Counted from the first letter of the stretch, positions 18,733 to 31,321 are shown. The stretch: 64,000 nt of DNA from Sphingomonas gei (GCF_004792685.1 NZ_SRXT01000004.1:124001-188000); one strand, 5' to 3'. The notes: generated by a model from the letters alone, not told the origin. Numbers and translations are program-made.

Positions 18733-19053
18733 ATGGCAGAGGATCGCAGCGGGCAGATTGCAGTGATGTTCATCTCCGAGCGCACCGGCGACGACGCCGA
18801 AGGCTATGCCGCCGCCGCCGATGCGATGGACCGGCTCGCCGCACAGCAGCCCGGCTATCGCGGCGTCGACAACGTCTCGGCGGACGGCCTCGGCATCACC
18901 CTCAGCTATTGGGCCGACGACGCCAGCGCAGTCGCGTGGCGCACGCATCCGGAACATTCCGCGACTCGCGAGGCCGGACGTGGACGCTGGTACAAATGGT
19001 ACCGGCTGCATGTCGCCGACATTGCCCGCAGCTATTCGTGGACCCGCGAATGA
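18733..19053 (+). CDS. Antibiotic biosynthesis monooxygenase-like protein
   Basis: A 106-aa dimeric alpha-beta barrel (ABM) domain protein. The pattern QIAVMFISERT, GYRGVDNVSADGLGITLSYW, HPEHSATREAGRGRWYKWYRLHVA is typical of small ABM proteins annotated as monooxygenases. The start has GAGGCGGGC upstream. It overlaps the MFS gene by 4 bp (ATGA), so the two form a unit; no substrate can be inferred. Confidence 0.85.
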   Translation: MAEDRSGQIAVMFISERTGDDAEGYAAAADAMDRLAAQQPGYRGVDNVSADGLGITLSYWADDASAVAWRTHPEHSATREAGRGRWYKWYRLHVADIARSYSWTRE

Positions 19054-20360
19054 AACGTCGCGGCTTTGACCGCACCTTCGCGTTGCTCTTCGCGGTGATG
19101 CTGGCGATCGCGGCCGGCAATACGGCGCTGCAATCAGTGCTGCCCGCGCTCGGCCGGTCGCTGGGTGCCGCCGACAGCGCCGTCGCCGCGGTGTTCTCGG
19201 TCTCGGCGCTGCTGTGGGTGATCGCCGCACCGTTCTGGGCCAATCGCTCGGACCGGCACGGGCGGCGCGCGATGGTGTTGCTCGGCGTCGCCGGATTCAC
19301 GGTTTCGCTGGCTTTGTGCGGGGCCTTCCTCATGCTGGGGATCAACGGCGTGCTCGGCCCGCTCGCCACCTTCATCGCCTTTATCGCCGCGCGCGTCATC
19401 TACGGCACCTTTGGATCGGCGGCACCGCCGGCGGTGCAGGCGATCGTTGCCGGACGCACCACGCCCCACGAGCGGACCAAGGCGCTGACGCTGCTCGCCT
19501 CGGCCTTCGGGCTGGGAACGATCCTGGGGCCGGCATTCGCCCCCTATCTCGTGCTCGGCAGCCTGTGGCGCGGCGGCCCCGCGATCGGGCTGGCGGGTCC
19601 CGCTTTCGTGGCTGCAGCGATCGGCGCGGTGATCTGGGTGGCAGTGATCAGGCTGCTGCCGAAGGACGAAGGGATCGAGCACGGCGCCGCCGCGAGCTAT
19701 CCATCGATCGGCGGACAAGGCACCGGCGCGACGGTGACCGCGGCGACTGCGCTCTCGGGCGAGAAGGTCGGCTATTTCGATCCGCGGGTGCGCGCGTGGA
19801 TCGTCAGCGGGCTCGTCGTCGGCCACGCCCAGGCGATGACCGGCCAGGCGATCGGCTTCCTGATCATCGACCGGCTCATGCTGGGGCCGACCGACGCGCT
19901 GCACCCTACCGGGCTGGTGCTGATGATGGGGGCGGTGTCGTCGCTGCTGGCGCAATGGGGACTGATCCCGCTGCTCGATCTCAAACCGCGTGCGCTGATC
20001 CTGGGCGGGGCCATGCTCGGCATGCTGGGCTGTGTGGCAGTAGGGAGCGCGACCTCGCTGTACGGCATTGCGCTCGGCTATGCGCTGACCTCGCTTGGCA
20101 TCGGACTGGCGCGGCCTGGATTTACTGCGGGCGCGTCGCTCGCCGTGGGGCCCGAGGCGCAGGGCTCGGTGGCAGGCAAGGTCACTTCCATCAACGGCGC
20201 CTCGTTCGTGCTCGGGCCATCGATCGGAGTCGGACTTTACGAAGTCTGGCGGCCGCTGCCCTATCTGACAGCGGCCGCCGCGCTTGCGTGCCTGCTGGCC
20301 TATGCGTGGTTCAGTCTGCGCCCTTCGGACCCCGACCCTGGAGCATCCCCGGCGCAATGA
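19050..20360 (+). CDS. MFS transporter
   Basis: A 436-aa major facilitator with about twelve membrane spans. The loop 2-3 signature appears as ANRSDRHGRRAMVLLG near residue 63. A long central loop (about 200-245) separates the two halves. ATG 19050 overlaps the ABM gene by 4 bp, so it is translated from the same mRNA. The last 50 bases overlap the 3' end of the convergent CDC48 gene. The substrate is unknown; the family includes efflux pumps. Confidence 0.88.
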   Translation: MKRRGFDRTFALLFAVMLAIAAGNTALQSVLPALGRSLGAADSAVAAVFSVSALLWVIAAPFWANRSDRHGRRAMVLLGVAGFTVSLALCGAFLMLGINGVLGPLATFIAFIAARVIYGTFGSAAPPAVQAIVAGRTTPHERTKALTLLASAFGLGTILGPAFAPYLVLGSLWRGGPAIGLAGPAFVAAAIGAVIWVAVIRLLPKDEGIEHGAAASYPSIGGQGTGATVTAATALSGEKVGYFDPRVRAWIVSGLVVGHAQAMTGQAIGFLIIDRLMLGPTDALHPTGLVLMMGAVSSLLAQWGLIPLLDLKPRALILGGAMLGMLGCVAVGSATSLYGIALGYALTSLGIGLARPGFTAGASLAVGPEAQGSVAGKVTSINGASFVLGPSIGVGLYEVWRPLPYLTAAAALACLLAYAWFSLRPSDPDPGASPAQ

Positions 20361-22599
20361 AGCCGAGCGGCTGGATCGACGACGCCTGTTGCTTGAGGCG
20401 CCCGGACATCGCCTTATACTCGTCTTCCATCTCGGGCGTGACCGTCGCGCGCGAATCGGCGAGCGCCTCCTTGAAATGCGCCATGGTCACTTCGCGCGAC
20501 TGGAGCGATTGGCGCAATGCGACGAGGCCGGCACGCCGGACGACATCCTCGAGATCGGCGCCGGTATAACGCAGTGTCTGATCGGCGATCGCGCCGAGAT
20601 CGACGTCGTTCGCCAGCGGCATCTTTTCGGTCTGGATGCGCAGGATCCGCTCGCGGCCGGCCTTGTCGGGCACGCCGACATAGATTAGCTCGTCGAACCG
20701 CCCCGGCCGCAACAAAGCCGGATCGATGAGGTTGGGCCGATTGGTCGCGCCGATCACCACCACCGACTGGAGCTCCTCGAGCCCGTCCATCTCCGAGAGG
20801 ATGGTATTGACCACGCGCTCGGTCACCTGCGGCTCGCCCATCCCGCCGCCACGCGACGGGACCAGCGAGTCGAGCTCGTCGATGAAGATCACGCACGGCG
20901 CGACTTGGCGGGCGCGGGCGAACAGCCGGGCGATCTGCTGCTCGCTCTCGCCATACCATTTGCTCAGCAGGTCGCTCGACTTGGTGGCGATGAAATTCGC
21001 CTCCGCCTCGCGGGCGACTGCCTTGGCGAGCAGCGTTTTGCCGGTCCCAGGCGGGCCGTAAAGCAGGAAGCCCTTGGCCGGGCGGATGCCGAGCCGGCGG
21101 AACGCGTCGGGATCCTTGAGCGGAAGCTCGACACCTTCCTTCAGGCGCATCTGCGCGTCGTCGAGCCCGCCGACATCTTCCCAGCGGACCTGCGGCGCCT
21201 GCACCATCACTTCGCGCATCGCCGAGGGCTGGACGCGCTTGATCGCCTCGACGAAATCGTCGCGGGTGACCGACAAAGTGTCGAGCACTTCGGCGGGTAT
21301 GCTGCCGTCCTCGAGATTGAGCCGCGGCATGATCCGGCGCACCGATTCGATCGCCGCCTCGCGGGTCAGCGCGGCGAGATCGGCGCCGACGAACCCATAA
21401 GTGGTACGCGCGAGCTCGGCCAAATCGACATCATCGGCAAGCGGCATGCCGCGCGTATGGATGCCGAGCACTTCGCGCCGCCCTCGTTCATCGGGAACGC
21501 CGACGACAATCTCCCGATCGAACCGCCCCGGACGCCGCAGCGCCTCGTCGATCGCCTCGGGGCGGTTGGTCGCCGCGATCACGACAATGTTGGCGCGTGC
21601 CTCGAGCCCGTCCATCAGGGTCAGCAATTGCGCGACGAGGCGCTTTTCGGCCTCGCCCGACACCTGGCCACGCTTGGGCGCAATCGAATCGATCTCGTCG
21701 ATGAACACGATCGACGGCGCCGACTTGGCGGCTTCCTCGAATACCTGGCGCAGGCGGCTCTCTGATTCGCCATAAGCCGAGCCCATGATCTCGGGGCCGT
21801 TGATCAAGTGGAAATTGGCGTCGCTCTCGTTCGCCACCGCGCGGGCAAGCCGGGTCTTGCCGGTTCCGGGCGGCCCATGGAGCAGCACCCCCTTGGGCGG
21901 ATCGACGCCGAGGCGCTGGAACAGTTCGGGGTAGCGCAGCGGAAGCTCGACCATCTCGCGGAGTTGGTCGATCGTTCCGGCCATCCCGCCGATATCGTCA
22001 TAGGTGACGTCGGCGCGCCGGCTTTCCGAGGCTTCCTCATATTCGGGGCGCAGTTCGACTTCGGTATTCTCGTCGATATGGACGATGCCCTTGGGCGTGG
22101 CCGAGACCACGGCGAGGCGGATTTCCTGCAGCGCATAGGCCGGGGCATTTACCCAGCGCTGGACATTGGGATCGACGACGCGGTGATGCCCGGCGGTCGC
22201 GACGATGTCGCCCTGCGCCAGCGGGCGACCATAAAAGGTGCGCTGGAGCGCCTGTGCCGAGCCCTGGAGCCGCAAATTGGCTTGTGCGGGTGCGAACACT
22301 ACGCGAGTCGCAGGCTTGGACGCCGCCTTGCGCACTTCGACGAAATCGCCCGAGCCGACGCCGGCATTGGCACGCTGGAGGCCATCGATGCGGAGCAGCT
22401 CGAGGCCCTCATCCTCGGTGTAGGGCAGCACGGCACGCGCAGGGGTGGCGCGCTTGCCAACGATCTCGATCACGTCGCCTTCGGTGATACCGATCGCCGC
22501 CATCAGCGTGCGCGGGATATGCGCGAGGCCGCGGCCGCTGTCTTCGGGCCGGCTGTTCGCAACCTGGAGCTTGCGCCCTCTGCTTTCGTCGTCCGCCAC
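20311..22599 (-). CDS. CDC48/VCP-type double AAA ATPase
   Basis: A 762-aa cytoplasmic unfoldase-like ATPase. An N-terminal double-psi barrel/CDC48_N region (1-190) binds partners. D1 has Walker A GPPGTGKT (242-249), Walker B IVFIDEID (297-304) and the arginine finger RRPGRF. D2 has Walker A GPPGTGKT (515-522), pore motif KWYGESE, Walker B IFIDELDS (571-578) and RPGRFDE. Both ATPase sites look intact. This architecture is standard in archaea and eukaryotes and scattered in bacteria; it is repeatedly found in sphingomonads. It lacks a hydrophobic or HbYX C-terminal tail. No obvious partner gene lies nearby. Confidence 0.93.
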   Translation of the reverse strand: MADDESRGRKLQVANSRPEDSGRGLAHIPRTLMAAIGITEGDVIEIVGKRATPARAVLPYTEDEGLELLRIDGLQRANAGVGSGDFVEVRKAASKPATRVVFAPAQANLRLQGSAQALQRTFYGRPLAQGDIVATAGHHRVVDPNVQRWVNAPAYALQEIRLAVVSATPKGIVHIDENTEVELRPEYEEASESRRADVTYDDIGGMAGTIDQLREMVELPLRYPELFQRLGVDPPKGVLLHGPPGTGKTRLARAVANESDANFHLINGPEIMGSAYGESESRLRQVFEEAAKSAPSIVFIDEIDSIAPKRGQVSGEAEKRLVAQLLTLMDGLEARANIVVIAATNRPEAIDEALRRPGRFDREIVVGVPDERGRREVLGIHTRGMPLADDVDLAELARTTYGFVGADLAALTREAAIESVRRIMPRLNLEDGSIPAEVLDTLSVTRDDFVEAIKRVQPSAMREVMVQAPQVRWEDVGGLDDAQMRLKEGVELPLKDPDAFRRLGIRPAKGFLLYGPPGTGKTLLAKAVAREAEANFIATKSSDLLSKWYGESEQQIARLFARARQVAPCVIFIDELDSLVPSRGGGMGEPQVTERVVNTILSEMDGLEELQSVVVIGATNRPNLIDPALLRPGRFDELIYVGVPDKAGRERILRIQTEKMPLANDVDLGAIADQTLRYTGADLEDVVRRAGLVALRQSLQSREVTMAHFKEALADSRATVTPEMEDEYKAMSGRLKQQASSIQPLGFIAPGMLQGRGPKGAD

Positions 22600-22662
22600 T
22601 ATGCTTTCCTTCAGGAGTGAAGGCGGAACATAGGAAGCCGGATTGCGTGCCGCGAGGGGGGC

Positions 22663-22688
22663 AAAAAAATGGCGGGCCGAAGCCCGCC
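22663..22688 (-). terminator. Rho-independent terminator on the minus strand
   Basis: Read on the minus strand, GGCGGGC-TTCG-GCCCGCC is a 7-bp GC stem with a UUCG tetraloop, followed by ATTTTTTT. The T-run is only on the minus-strand side, so it ends a leftward transcript before the cdc48 gene. No recognised gene precedes it on that strand. Confidence 0.8.
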
Positions 22689-22860
22689 TTGGAAAGTTTT
22701 AGGAGAGGATGCCTGAAAGGCCTGCTCTTTCTGCCGTGCAGCGAATTTTTGTGCAAGTGCGAAATAATCCTTGGGCGATTGCATAGATTGCAACTGGTTT
22801 TGCTCGATATAGTCAGACCAGCGGAGGCGCGGCCACGTTGATGCGCTTGAGAGCGCTCGA
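22663..22860 (-). ncRNA. Candidate small RNA or small-protein transcript
   Basis: The 293-bp gap between the cdc48 gene and the divergent LysR gene holds a strong minus-strand terminator but no recognised minus-strand gene. Directly before the terminator is TCCTCTCCTAAAACTTTCC, whose CCTCTCCT could pair with ribosome-binding sites. A 57-codon frame starting at ATG 22784 (MQSPKDYFALAQKFAARQKE) crosses the terminator and ends at 22611, so it is unlikely to be the purpose of the transcript. The 5' end is not defined; 22860 is only an outer limit. Confidence 0.35.
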
Positions 22861-22892
22861 CAAAGCGCGTGACGCACTGCACAAGATCAGAA

Positions 22893-23783
22893 ATGCGCAG
22901 GTTACCCCCCCTCACTGCGATCGAGGCGTTCGTTCAGGTGGCTCGGCTCGGTTCGATCAAGGCCGCGGCCGAAGAGCTCGCTTTATCGTCGCCGGCGCTC
23001 AGCCGGCGCGTCCAGGCGCTCGAGCGCTTCATCGGCAAGCCCTTGTTCGAGCGTCGGCATCAGGCGCTCCGGCTCAATGCCGAAGGAGATCGCCTGCTCG
23101 GCATGATCGCGCCGGCACTCGACGCGATGACCGACGCGGTAGAGGCGATGACCAGCGGCAGCGAGTTGCTCCGGCTGCGCCTCGGCGTGCTGCCGCTCTA
23201 CGCGACGCAGCAATTGCTGCCGCGCCTCCCCGAACTCAAGCGCCGCCATCCCGAACTGCATCTCGACGTAGACACCGCGGGCTATGGCGTGACGCGGCTC
23301 GGCGACGGGCTCGACGCCGCTATCGTGATCGCCCGCGATATCGATCCTGGCTTCTATTCGAAGCGGCTCGATCGCAATCGCGTGCATGTGATCGGTGCAC
23401 GCGCGCTGGTCGAGGGGCCCGATCCGATCACCCGCCCCGAACAGCTCGCCAAGCTCACGGCCCTGGTCCACCGCGACATGCCCGAGACCTTCACTGCGTG
23501 GCGCGCCGCCGCGGGCTTCCCCGATCTCGAGCCGCTGGCGATCGATCATTTCGATTCGGGCAATCTGATGCTCGAGGCGGCGGCACAGGGGCTCGGCGTC
23601 GCGTTCATGCTCGAATCGCATTTCGAGGCGGCACGCGACCAGCGACTCGTCCAGCTCTTCGACCTGACAGTCGAGAGCCATTACAGCTATTGGTTCGTCT
23701 GCCGCCCTCGCGCGCTGAGCCAGCGCCCGGTGAAGATCTTCCATGACTGGCTGATCGAGGCGATGGGGGCGGACAAGGCCTGA
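22893..23783 (+). CDS. LysR family transcriptional regulator (GcvA-like)
   Basis: A 296-aa LysR regulator. The N-terminal winged helix-turn-helix reads PPLTAIEAFVQVARLGSIKAAAEEL, LSSPALSRRVQALERFIGKPLFER (about residues 4-57), followed by a linker helix and a two-lobed effector domain (LRLRLGVLPLY from about 93). The start MRRLPPLTAIEAF at 22893 is typical of the GcvA/AmpR subgroup; an ATG at 22869 would add eight residues. No clear target operon is adjacent, and the divergent region holds the candidate small RNA. Confidence 0.88.
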   Translation: MRRLPPLTAIEAFVQVARLGSIKAAAEELALSSPALSRRVQALERFIGKPLFERRHQALRLNAEGDRLLGMIAPALDAMTDAVEAMTSGSELLRLRLGVLPLYATQQLLPRLPELKRRHPELHLDVDTAGYGVTRLGDGLDAAIVIARDIDPGFYSKRLDRNRVHVIGARALVEGPDPITRPEQLAKLTALVHRDMPETFTAWRAAAGFPDLEPLAIDHFDSGNLMLEAAAQGLGVAFMLESHFEAARDQRLVQLFDLTVESHYSYWFVCRPRALSQRPVKIFHDWLIEAMGADKA

Positions 23784-23790
23784 CTCCTTA

Positions 23791-23864
23791 GTCGTCCCGG
23801 CTAAACCCGGGATCTCAGGCGGTCCCGGTGCGGCAGGAAACCCCGGCTTGCGCCGGGGCGACGG
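23791..23864. repeat. Palindromic repeat, family B copy 1
   Basis: A degenerate element with arm 1 GTCGTCCCGGCTAAACCCGG and arm 2 CCCCGGCTTGCGCCGGGGCGAC, lying between the convergent LysR and cyclophilin genes. It shares the GTC-CCCCGGC core with copies at 46297-46379 and 63531-63638. Confidence 0.65.
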
Positions 23865-23865
23865 A

Positions 23866-24321
23866 TTACGCCTCAGTCCGCGCCTTGACGATCTTGCCGG
23901 GATTGCGCGGCGGCTCGCCCTTGGGGAGCGCGTCGACATGGTCCATGCCTTCGACCACTTCGCCCCACACCGTATATTGGCGATCGAGGAAGCTCGCATC
24001 GTCGAGGCAGATGAAGAATTGCGAATTGGCGGTGTTCGGATCGTTGGTCCGCGCCATCGAGCAGACGCCGCGGACATGCGGCTCGCTGCTGAATTCCTGC
24101 GCGAGATTGGGCTCCTTCGAGCCGCCCATGCCGGTGCCGGAGGGATCGCCACCCTGCGCCATGAAGCCGTCGATCACGCGGTGGAAGATCACGCCGTCGT
24201 AAAAGCCGTCATCGGCAAGCTTGACGATGCGCTCGACATGCTTGGGCGCCAGATCGGGGCGCAATTTGATCCGGACTTCGCCGGTGTCGAGGGTCAGGAC
24301 GAGCGTGCTGGGTTCGGACAT
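23866..24321 (-). CDS. Peptidyl-prolyl cis-trans isomerase, cyclophilin type
   Basis: A 151-aa single-domain cyclophilin without a signal peptide, so cytoplasmic. Catalytic and family motifs are FHRVIDGFMAQGGDPSGTG (catalytic Arg at about residue 48), SMARTNDPNTANSQFFI and VWGEVVEGMDHVD. It catalyses proline isomerisation during protein folding. No partner is nearby; divergent from mgtE. Confidence 0.94.
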   Translation of the reverse strand: MSEPSTLVLTLDTGEVRIKLRPDLAPKHVERIVKLADDGFYDGVIFHRVIDGFMAQGGDPSGTGMGGSKEPNLAQEFSSEPHVRGVCSMARTNDPNTANSQFFICLDDASFLDRQYTVWGEVVEGMDHVDALPKGEPPRNPGKIVKARTEA

Positions 24322-24432
24322 GGGCTACTCCCTAAATGTTGCCCGCGGCCCTAGCAGGTCGCGAGTGACTTGCAACACGCTCTCGGCATTGGCACTAGCG
24401 GCCCGAGCCGGGGCACAACAGGGAGGTCGGAC

Positions 24433-25842
24433 ATGAGCGAGACCGAACTTCATCCCGAGTCGAAGCCGCCGGAGAGCGAGCTCGACGAAGACGACCGGCT
24501 CAAGCCCGAGTTCGTCAGCGCCGTGCTCGAGGCAGTTGCGGCGGGCGACGCCGAGACTGCACGGATGCGGGTCGCGCCGCTCCATCCCGCCGACATCGCC
24601 GATCTAGTCGAACTGACCCCCGCCGACCTTCGCCCGCTTCTTGTCGCGGCGATATCGGACCTGATCGATGGCGACGTGCTCGCCGAGATGAACGACTGGG
24701 TGCGTGAGGCACTGGTCGACGCGCTCACCGCGACACAGGTCGCCGACATCGCCGCCGAGCTCGATACCGACGACGCCGTCGCGATCATCGAGGACATGGA
24801 TCTCGAGGACCAGCGCGAAGTGCTCCGCGCGCTCGACCCCGATGACCGTGCCGCGATCGAGGAAGCGCTCTCTTATCCAGAGGAGACCGCCGGCCGGCTG
24901 ATGCAGCGCGAGCTGATCGCGGTGCCCGAGCATTGGACCGTCGGCGACGTGCTCGATTATCTGCGCGGCCACGAGGAATTGGCGACCGATTTCTGGGAAA
25001 TCTTCGTCGTTGATCCGGCGCACCATCCGGTCGGCACCTGTGCGCTCTCGTGGATCCTGCGCACCCCCCGTGCCGTCCTGATCAGCGACGTGATGAAGCG
25101 CGAGCAGACCTTGATCCCGGCCGACATGGACCAGGAAGAAGTCGCGCTACGCTTCCAGAAATACGCGCTGATCTCCGCCGCGGTGATCGACAGCAGCGGC
25201 CGGCTGGTCGGCATGATCACCGTCGACGATATCGTCCACATCATTTCCGAAGAAGCCGGCGAGGACATATTGCGTCTGTCGGGCGCGGGTGATGGCGACA
25301 TCAACGAGCCGGTGCTGACCACGGTGCGCACCCGATTGATCTGGCTGGTGGTCAATCTGGGTACGGCGATGGTAGCGGCGTCGGTAGTCAATCTGTTCGA
25401 CCGCGTGATCGCGGGCTATGCGCTGCTCGCCGCGTTGATGGGCATCGTATCGGGGATGGGCGGCAATGCCGGCACCCAGACGCTGGCCGTGGTGGTGCGT
25501 GCGCTGGCGACCAACCAGCTGACCGAATCGAACATGACCCGCACGGTGCTGCGCGAAGTGCGGATCGCGGCGGTCAACGGGCTTTCGCTGGGTGTGCTGA
25601 TTGGGCTCGGCACGCTGGTGATCTTCCATAACCCGACTCTGTCGTTCGTGTTCGGGCTGGCGATCCTGATCAATAATCTGATCGCCGGGCTGGCCGGCGT
25701 GCTGATCCCGCTGACGATGGATCGGCTCCGGATCGATCCGGCGATTTCCTCGGCGGTGTTCGTCACGCTGATGACCGACTCGCTGGGCTTCTTCGCGTTC
25801 CTCGGGCTCGCGACGCTGTTCCGCGTTCACGGCGCCGGTTGA
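24433..25842 (+). CDS. mgtE: Magnesium transporter MgtE
   Basis: A 469-aa Mg2+ channel. It has the acidic N domain of helical repeats (LHPADIADLVELTP, about residues 55-150), two CBS domains (about 155-275, with LISDVMKREQTLIPADMD and GRLVGMITVDDIVHI), a plug helix, and five C-terminal membrane spans holding the selectivity motif SGMGGNAGTQTLAV. Mg2+ sensing by the N and CBS domains gates the pore. ATG 24433 has GGGAGG six bases upstream; the frame to its left is not coding. Confidence 0.94.
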   Translation: MSETELHPESKPPESELDEDDRLKPEFVSAVLEAVAAGDAETARMRVAPLHPADIADLVELTPADLRPLLVAAISDLIDGDVLAEMNDWVREALVDALTATQVADIAAELDTDDAVAIIEDMDLEDQREVLRALDPDDRAAIEEALSYPEETAGRLMQRELIAVPEHWTVGDVLDYLRGHEELATDFWEIFVVDPAHHPVGTCALSWILRTPRAVLISDVMKREQTLIPADMDQEEVALRFQKYALISAAVIDSSGRLVGMITVDDIVHIISEEAGEDILRLSGAGDGDINEPVLTTVRTRLIWLVVNLGTAMVAASVVNLFDRVIAGYALLAALMGIVSGMGGNAGTQTLAVVVRALATNQLTESNMTRTVLREVRIAAVNGLSLGVLIGLGTLVIFHNPTLSFVFGLAILINNLIAGLAGVLIPLTMDRLRIDPAISSAVFVTLMTDSLGFFAFLGLATLFRVHGAG

Positions 25843-25879
25843 CCTTGAACGCCTGGGCGCACGCGCCACATCGAGCGTC

Positions 25880-26281
25880 ATGCCGCTACATCTGACCAAG
25901 GTCGCCTATGGCTGCGACTCGATCGACTATCTGCAGGAACGCCTCGCGCTCAAGGCAGCGCATCTGCCTGCGTTCCTGACCACGCGCTATCTGCCCAAAA
26001 GGCACGAAGAGATCGTGGGCGGATCATTGTTCTGGATCATCAAGCACCAATTGATCGGGCGTTCGCCGATCACCGGCTTCGGCGAGGCCGAGGGTGGACG
26101 CGTGGCGATCTATCTCGAGCCGAAGCTGGTGCTCGTCCAGGCCCGGCCGAAACGTGCCCATCAGGGCTGGCGCTATCTCGAAGGCGCGGACGCGCCGACC
26201 GATCTCGGCGAGGCGGGGGCGGGGATCTCCGAACTCCCGCCGGCTCTGGTCGGCGAGTTGGCGGCAATGGGATTGATCTAA
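25880..26281 (+). CDS. DUF1489 family protein
   Basis: A 133-aa cytosolic protein of the DUF1489 family found in alphaproteobacteria. The recognisable order is LTKVAYGCDSIDYL at the start, TTRYLPKRHEEIVGGSLFWIIKH in the first half, the turn ITGF, and HQGWRYLEGADAP near the end. The family tends to act with RNA or heme proteins in name only; no function has been shown. It follows mgtE by 37 bp and could be co-transcribed. Confidence 0.85.
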   Translation: MPLHLTKVAYGCDSIDYLQERLALKAAHLPAFLTTRYLPKRHEEIVGGSLFWIIKHQLIGRSPITGFGEAEGGRVAIYLEPKLVLVQARPKRAHQGWRYLEGADAPTDLGEAGAGISELPPALVGELAAMGLI

Positions 26282-26286
26282 AGGTC

Positions 26287-26312
26287 CGTGCTCCTGCGAA
26301 AGCAGGAGCACG
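26287..26312. terminator. Bidirectional hairpin between convergent genes
   Basis: CGTGCTCCTGC-GAAA-GCAGGAGCACG is a perfect 11-bp stem with a GAAA tetraloop, placed exactly between the convergent DUF1489 and msrA stop codons. No strong T-run follows on either strand, but position and stability suggest it ends or protects both transcripts. Confidence 0.6.
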
Positions 26313-26313
26313 T

Positions 26314-26970
26314 TCAGTTCGCCAGTTGCGGGAACGCGTTCCTGAACGCGGCGACCTTGGGCTTGTCCCAGCGCACGATGTAGGGGTGTGTCGGGTTCCG
26401 CCAGAAAAAGTCCTGGTGATAGGCTTCGGCCGGATAGAAGGTGCCGCTCTCGATCCGCGTCACGATCGGGCGCGGCCACGCCTTGGTGCGGCCGAGCTGC
26501 GCGATATAGGCGTCCGCGACGCGGCGCTGGGCGGCGTCCTGCGGAAAGATCGCCGAGCGATAGCTGGGGCCGGTGTCGGGCCCCTGGCGATTGAGCTGGG
26601 TCGGATCGTGCGCAATCGAGAAATAGACGCGCAGCAAGGTCCCGTAGCTGACCTTGCGCGGATCATAGACGATCCGCACCGCCTCGGCATGGCCGGTGCG
26701 CTCGGTCGAGACCTGGCTGTAGCTGGCCGAGCCCTTGGTGCCGCCGGCAAAGCCGTTGGTCACCGAATGGACGCCCTTCACCGACTGGAAGACCGCCTCC
26801 ATCCCCCAGAAACAGCCGCCGGCGAGCACCGCGACTTGCTCGCTCTTGCCGCCGGTGACGTCCTGCGCCGGCGCGGGGATCGGCACCGCGCGTTCGGCAG
26901 CGGGGGCGGCGATCGCGGGCAGCAGCATTGCCGTTCCGACGAGACCAGCGGGGAGGGCCCATTTCAGCAT
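26314..26970 (-). CDS. msrA: Peptide-methionine (S)-S-oxide reductase, exported
   Basis: A 218-aa MsrA that repairs the S form of oxidised methionine. A cleavable signal peptide (residues 1 to about 25, ending in IAAPAAE) makes it periplasmic. The catalytic motif GGCFWG holds Cys53, followed by AEAVRIVYDP, SIAHDPTQLNRQGPD and YHQDFFWRNP. It lacks the C-terminal Cys pair of some MsrA proteins, so recycling may differ. The start at 26970 fits the signal peptide; the larger upstream frame is antisense to the aminotransferase gene. msrB is elsewhere (48305). Confidence 0.93.
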   Translation of the reverse strand: MLKWALPAGLVGTAMLLPAIAAPAAERAVPIPAPAQDVTGGKSEQVAVLAGGCFWGMEAVFQSVKGVHSVTNGFAGGTKGSASYSQVSTERTGHAEAVRIVYDPRKVSYGTLLRVYFSIAHDPTQLNRQGPDTGPSYRSAIFPQDAAQRRVADAYIAQLGRTKAWPRPIVTRIESGTFYPAEAYHQDFFWRNPTHPYIVRWDKPKVAAFRNAFPQLAN

Positions 26971-26996
26971 GGCCGCAAGATCGGTCTTCGCAGGCC

Positions 26997-30009
<3,013 letters not shown>

Positions 30010-30075
30010 GCCGCCGCCGCGCCCTCACGGCAAGCCCGTGTTGCCCGTCCGGGCGCCGCCGCCTATCTGCGCGGC

Positions 30076-30741
30076 ATGTCGAACCCTCCGATGCGCGTGG
30101 CGATCGTCCCGGTCACGCCGCTCCAGCAGAATTGCAGCCTGATCTGGTGCACGCGCACGATGCGCGGTGCTTTCGTCGATCCCGGCGGCGACCTCGACCG
30201 GCTGCGCGCGGCGGCGCTGCAGCATCAGGTGATCATCGAAAAGATCCTGATCACGCACGGCCATATCGACCATTGCGGCCTCGCCGGCGAATTCGCCGCC
30301 GAGCTCGGCGTGCCGATCGAGGGCCCGCACCAAGCCGATCGCTTCTGGATCGACCGGCTCGCCGAGGACGGCCGCAAATATGGCGTGCGCGGCGTGCCGT
30401 TCGCGCCTGACCGCTGGCTGTCCGATGGCGACCAGGTGACCGTCGGCGATCTGGTGCTCGACGTCTATCATTGTCCAGGCCACACCCCCGGCCATGTCGT
30501 CTTCCACCACCCGCCGTCGAAGCTCGCGCTGGTCGGCGACGTATTGTTCCAGGGCTCGATCGGCCGGACCGACTTTCCGCTGAGCAATACGCAGGACCTT
30601 ATCGACGCGATCATCGGCAAATTATGGCCGCTGGGCGACGACACGGTGTTCGTCCCCGGCCACGGCCAGCCGAGCAATTTCGGGCACGAGCGGCGGACGA
30701 ATCCCTTTGTCGGTGACTCGGCACTCAGCGCAGCGGGTTGA
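30076..30741 (+). CDS. Glyoxalase II-like MBL-fold hydrolase
   Basis: A 221-aa metallo-beta-lactamase-fold hydrolase with the metal motif THGHIDH at residues 60-66, the second His in [13 protein letters not shown], the bridging Asp in [15 protein letters not shown] and the last His in [18 protein letters not shown]. It resembles the YcbL group of glyoxalase II-like thioesterases. The last 17 bases overlap the convergent MAPEG gene. It is divergent from pabB with a gap of 66 bp. Confidence 0.9.
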   Translation: MSNPPMRVAIVPVTPLQQNCSLIWCTRTMRGAFVDPGGDLDRLRAAALQHQVIIEKILITHGHIDHCGLAGEFAAELGVPIEGPHQADRFWIDRLAEDGRKYGVRGVPFAPDRWLSDGDQVTVGDLVLDVYHCPGHTPGHVVFHHPPSKLALVGDVLFQGSIGRTDFPLSNTQDLIDAIIGKLWPLGDDTVFVPGHGQPSNFGHERRTNPFVGDSALSAAG

Positions 30742-31126
30742 GCCCGGTATAGCCGAGATAGACCGCGTATGCGGCAAGCCCGAGCATCGTCAGCATCGTC
30801 GCAGCGATGCCGATCATCCGCCCGAGCCGCCATCCATCCATCCCGAACGCGTGCAGCACGCGGCCGATGATGAAGACGAAGGCGACCCCCCACAGCCAGG
30901 TCTGCGTACCGCGCGCCAACTCGACCAGCACGATCAGGATCAGCACCAGCGGCGCATATTCGGCGAAATTGAGCTGCGCGCGCATCCGCGCGATCAGCCG
31001 GAGGTTGCCGCCGTCGCCGACCAGGATCTTCTCCGAAATGCGCAGGCGGCTGACCCGCAGCCCCAGCCAGAAGTTGAGCAGCGCGGAAGCGCCGGCAGTG
31101 ACGAGCGCGACGGGCAGGAAAAACAT
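30725..31126 (-). CDS. MAPEG family membrane protein
   Basis: A 133-aa MAPEG (eicosanoid/glutathione metabolism) protein with four membrane spans. [21 protein letters not shown] is the typical MAPEG second span with the conserved Glu, and [11 protein letters not shown] and [11 protein letters not shown] follow. ATG 31126 has GGGGGTG upstream; ATG 31162 would add a short polar stretch and is less likely. Bacterial members have poorly known roles. Confidence 0.88.
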   Translation of the reverse strand: MFFLPVALVTAGASALLNFWLGLRVSRLRISEKILVGDGGNLRLIARMRAQLNFAEYAPLVLILIVLVELARGTQTWLWGVAFVFIIGRVLHAFGMDGWRLGRMIGIAATMLTMLGLAAYAVYLGYTGLNPLR

Positions 31127-31321
31127 GGATACACCCCCAATGGACGCGCCGACAGATGCCACGCCCTTGCAAGTCGGGCAAGAATCGGTATACGCGCGGC
31201 CTCGCTTCGTGACCTGCCCCGTTGGTCCGGCGGGCAGCCGGCTCCAACCGTCGCTTGCCCGGACACCTACGCGGGCGTATCGCGACCTGATTCACGTGTT
31301 CTTCGAAGTAAAGGTGCCTCA

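Noticed and set aside
22611..22784. 57-codon small gene on the minus strand
   Set aside because: Its frame runs straight through a strong terminator, so most transcripts could not encode the full product. Kept only as part of the small RNA candidate.
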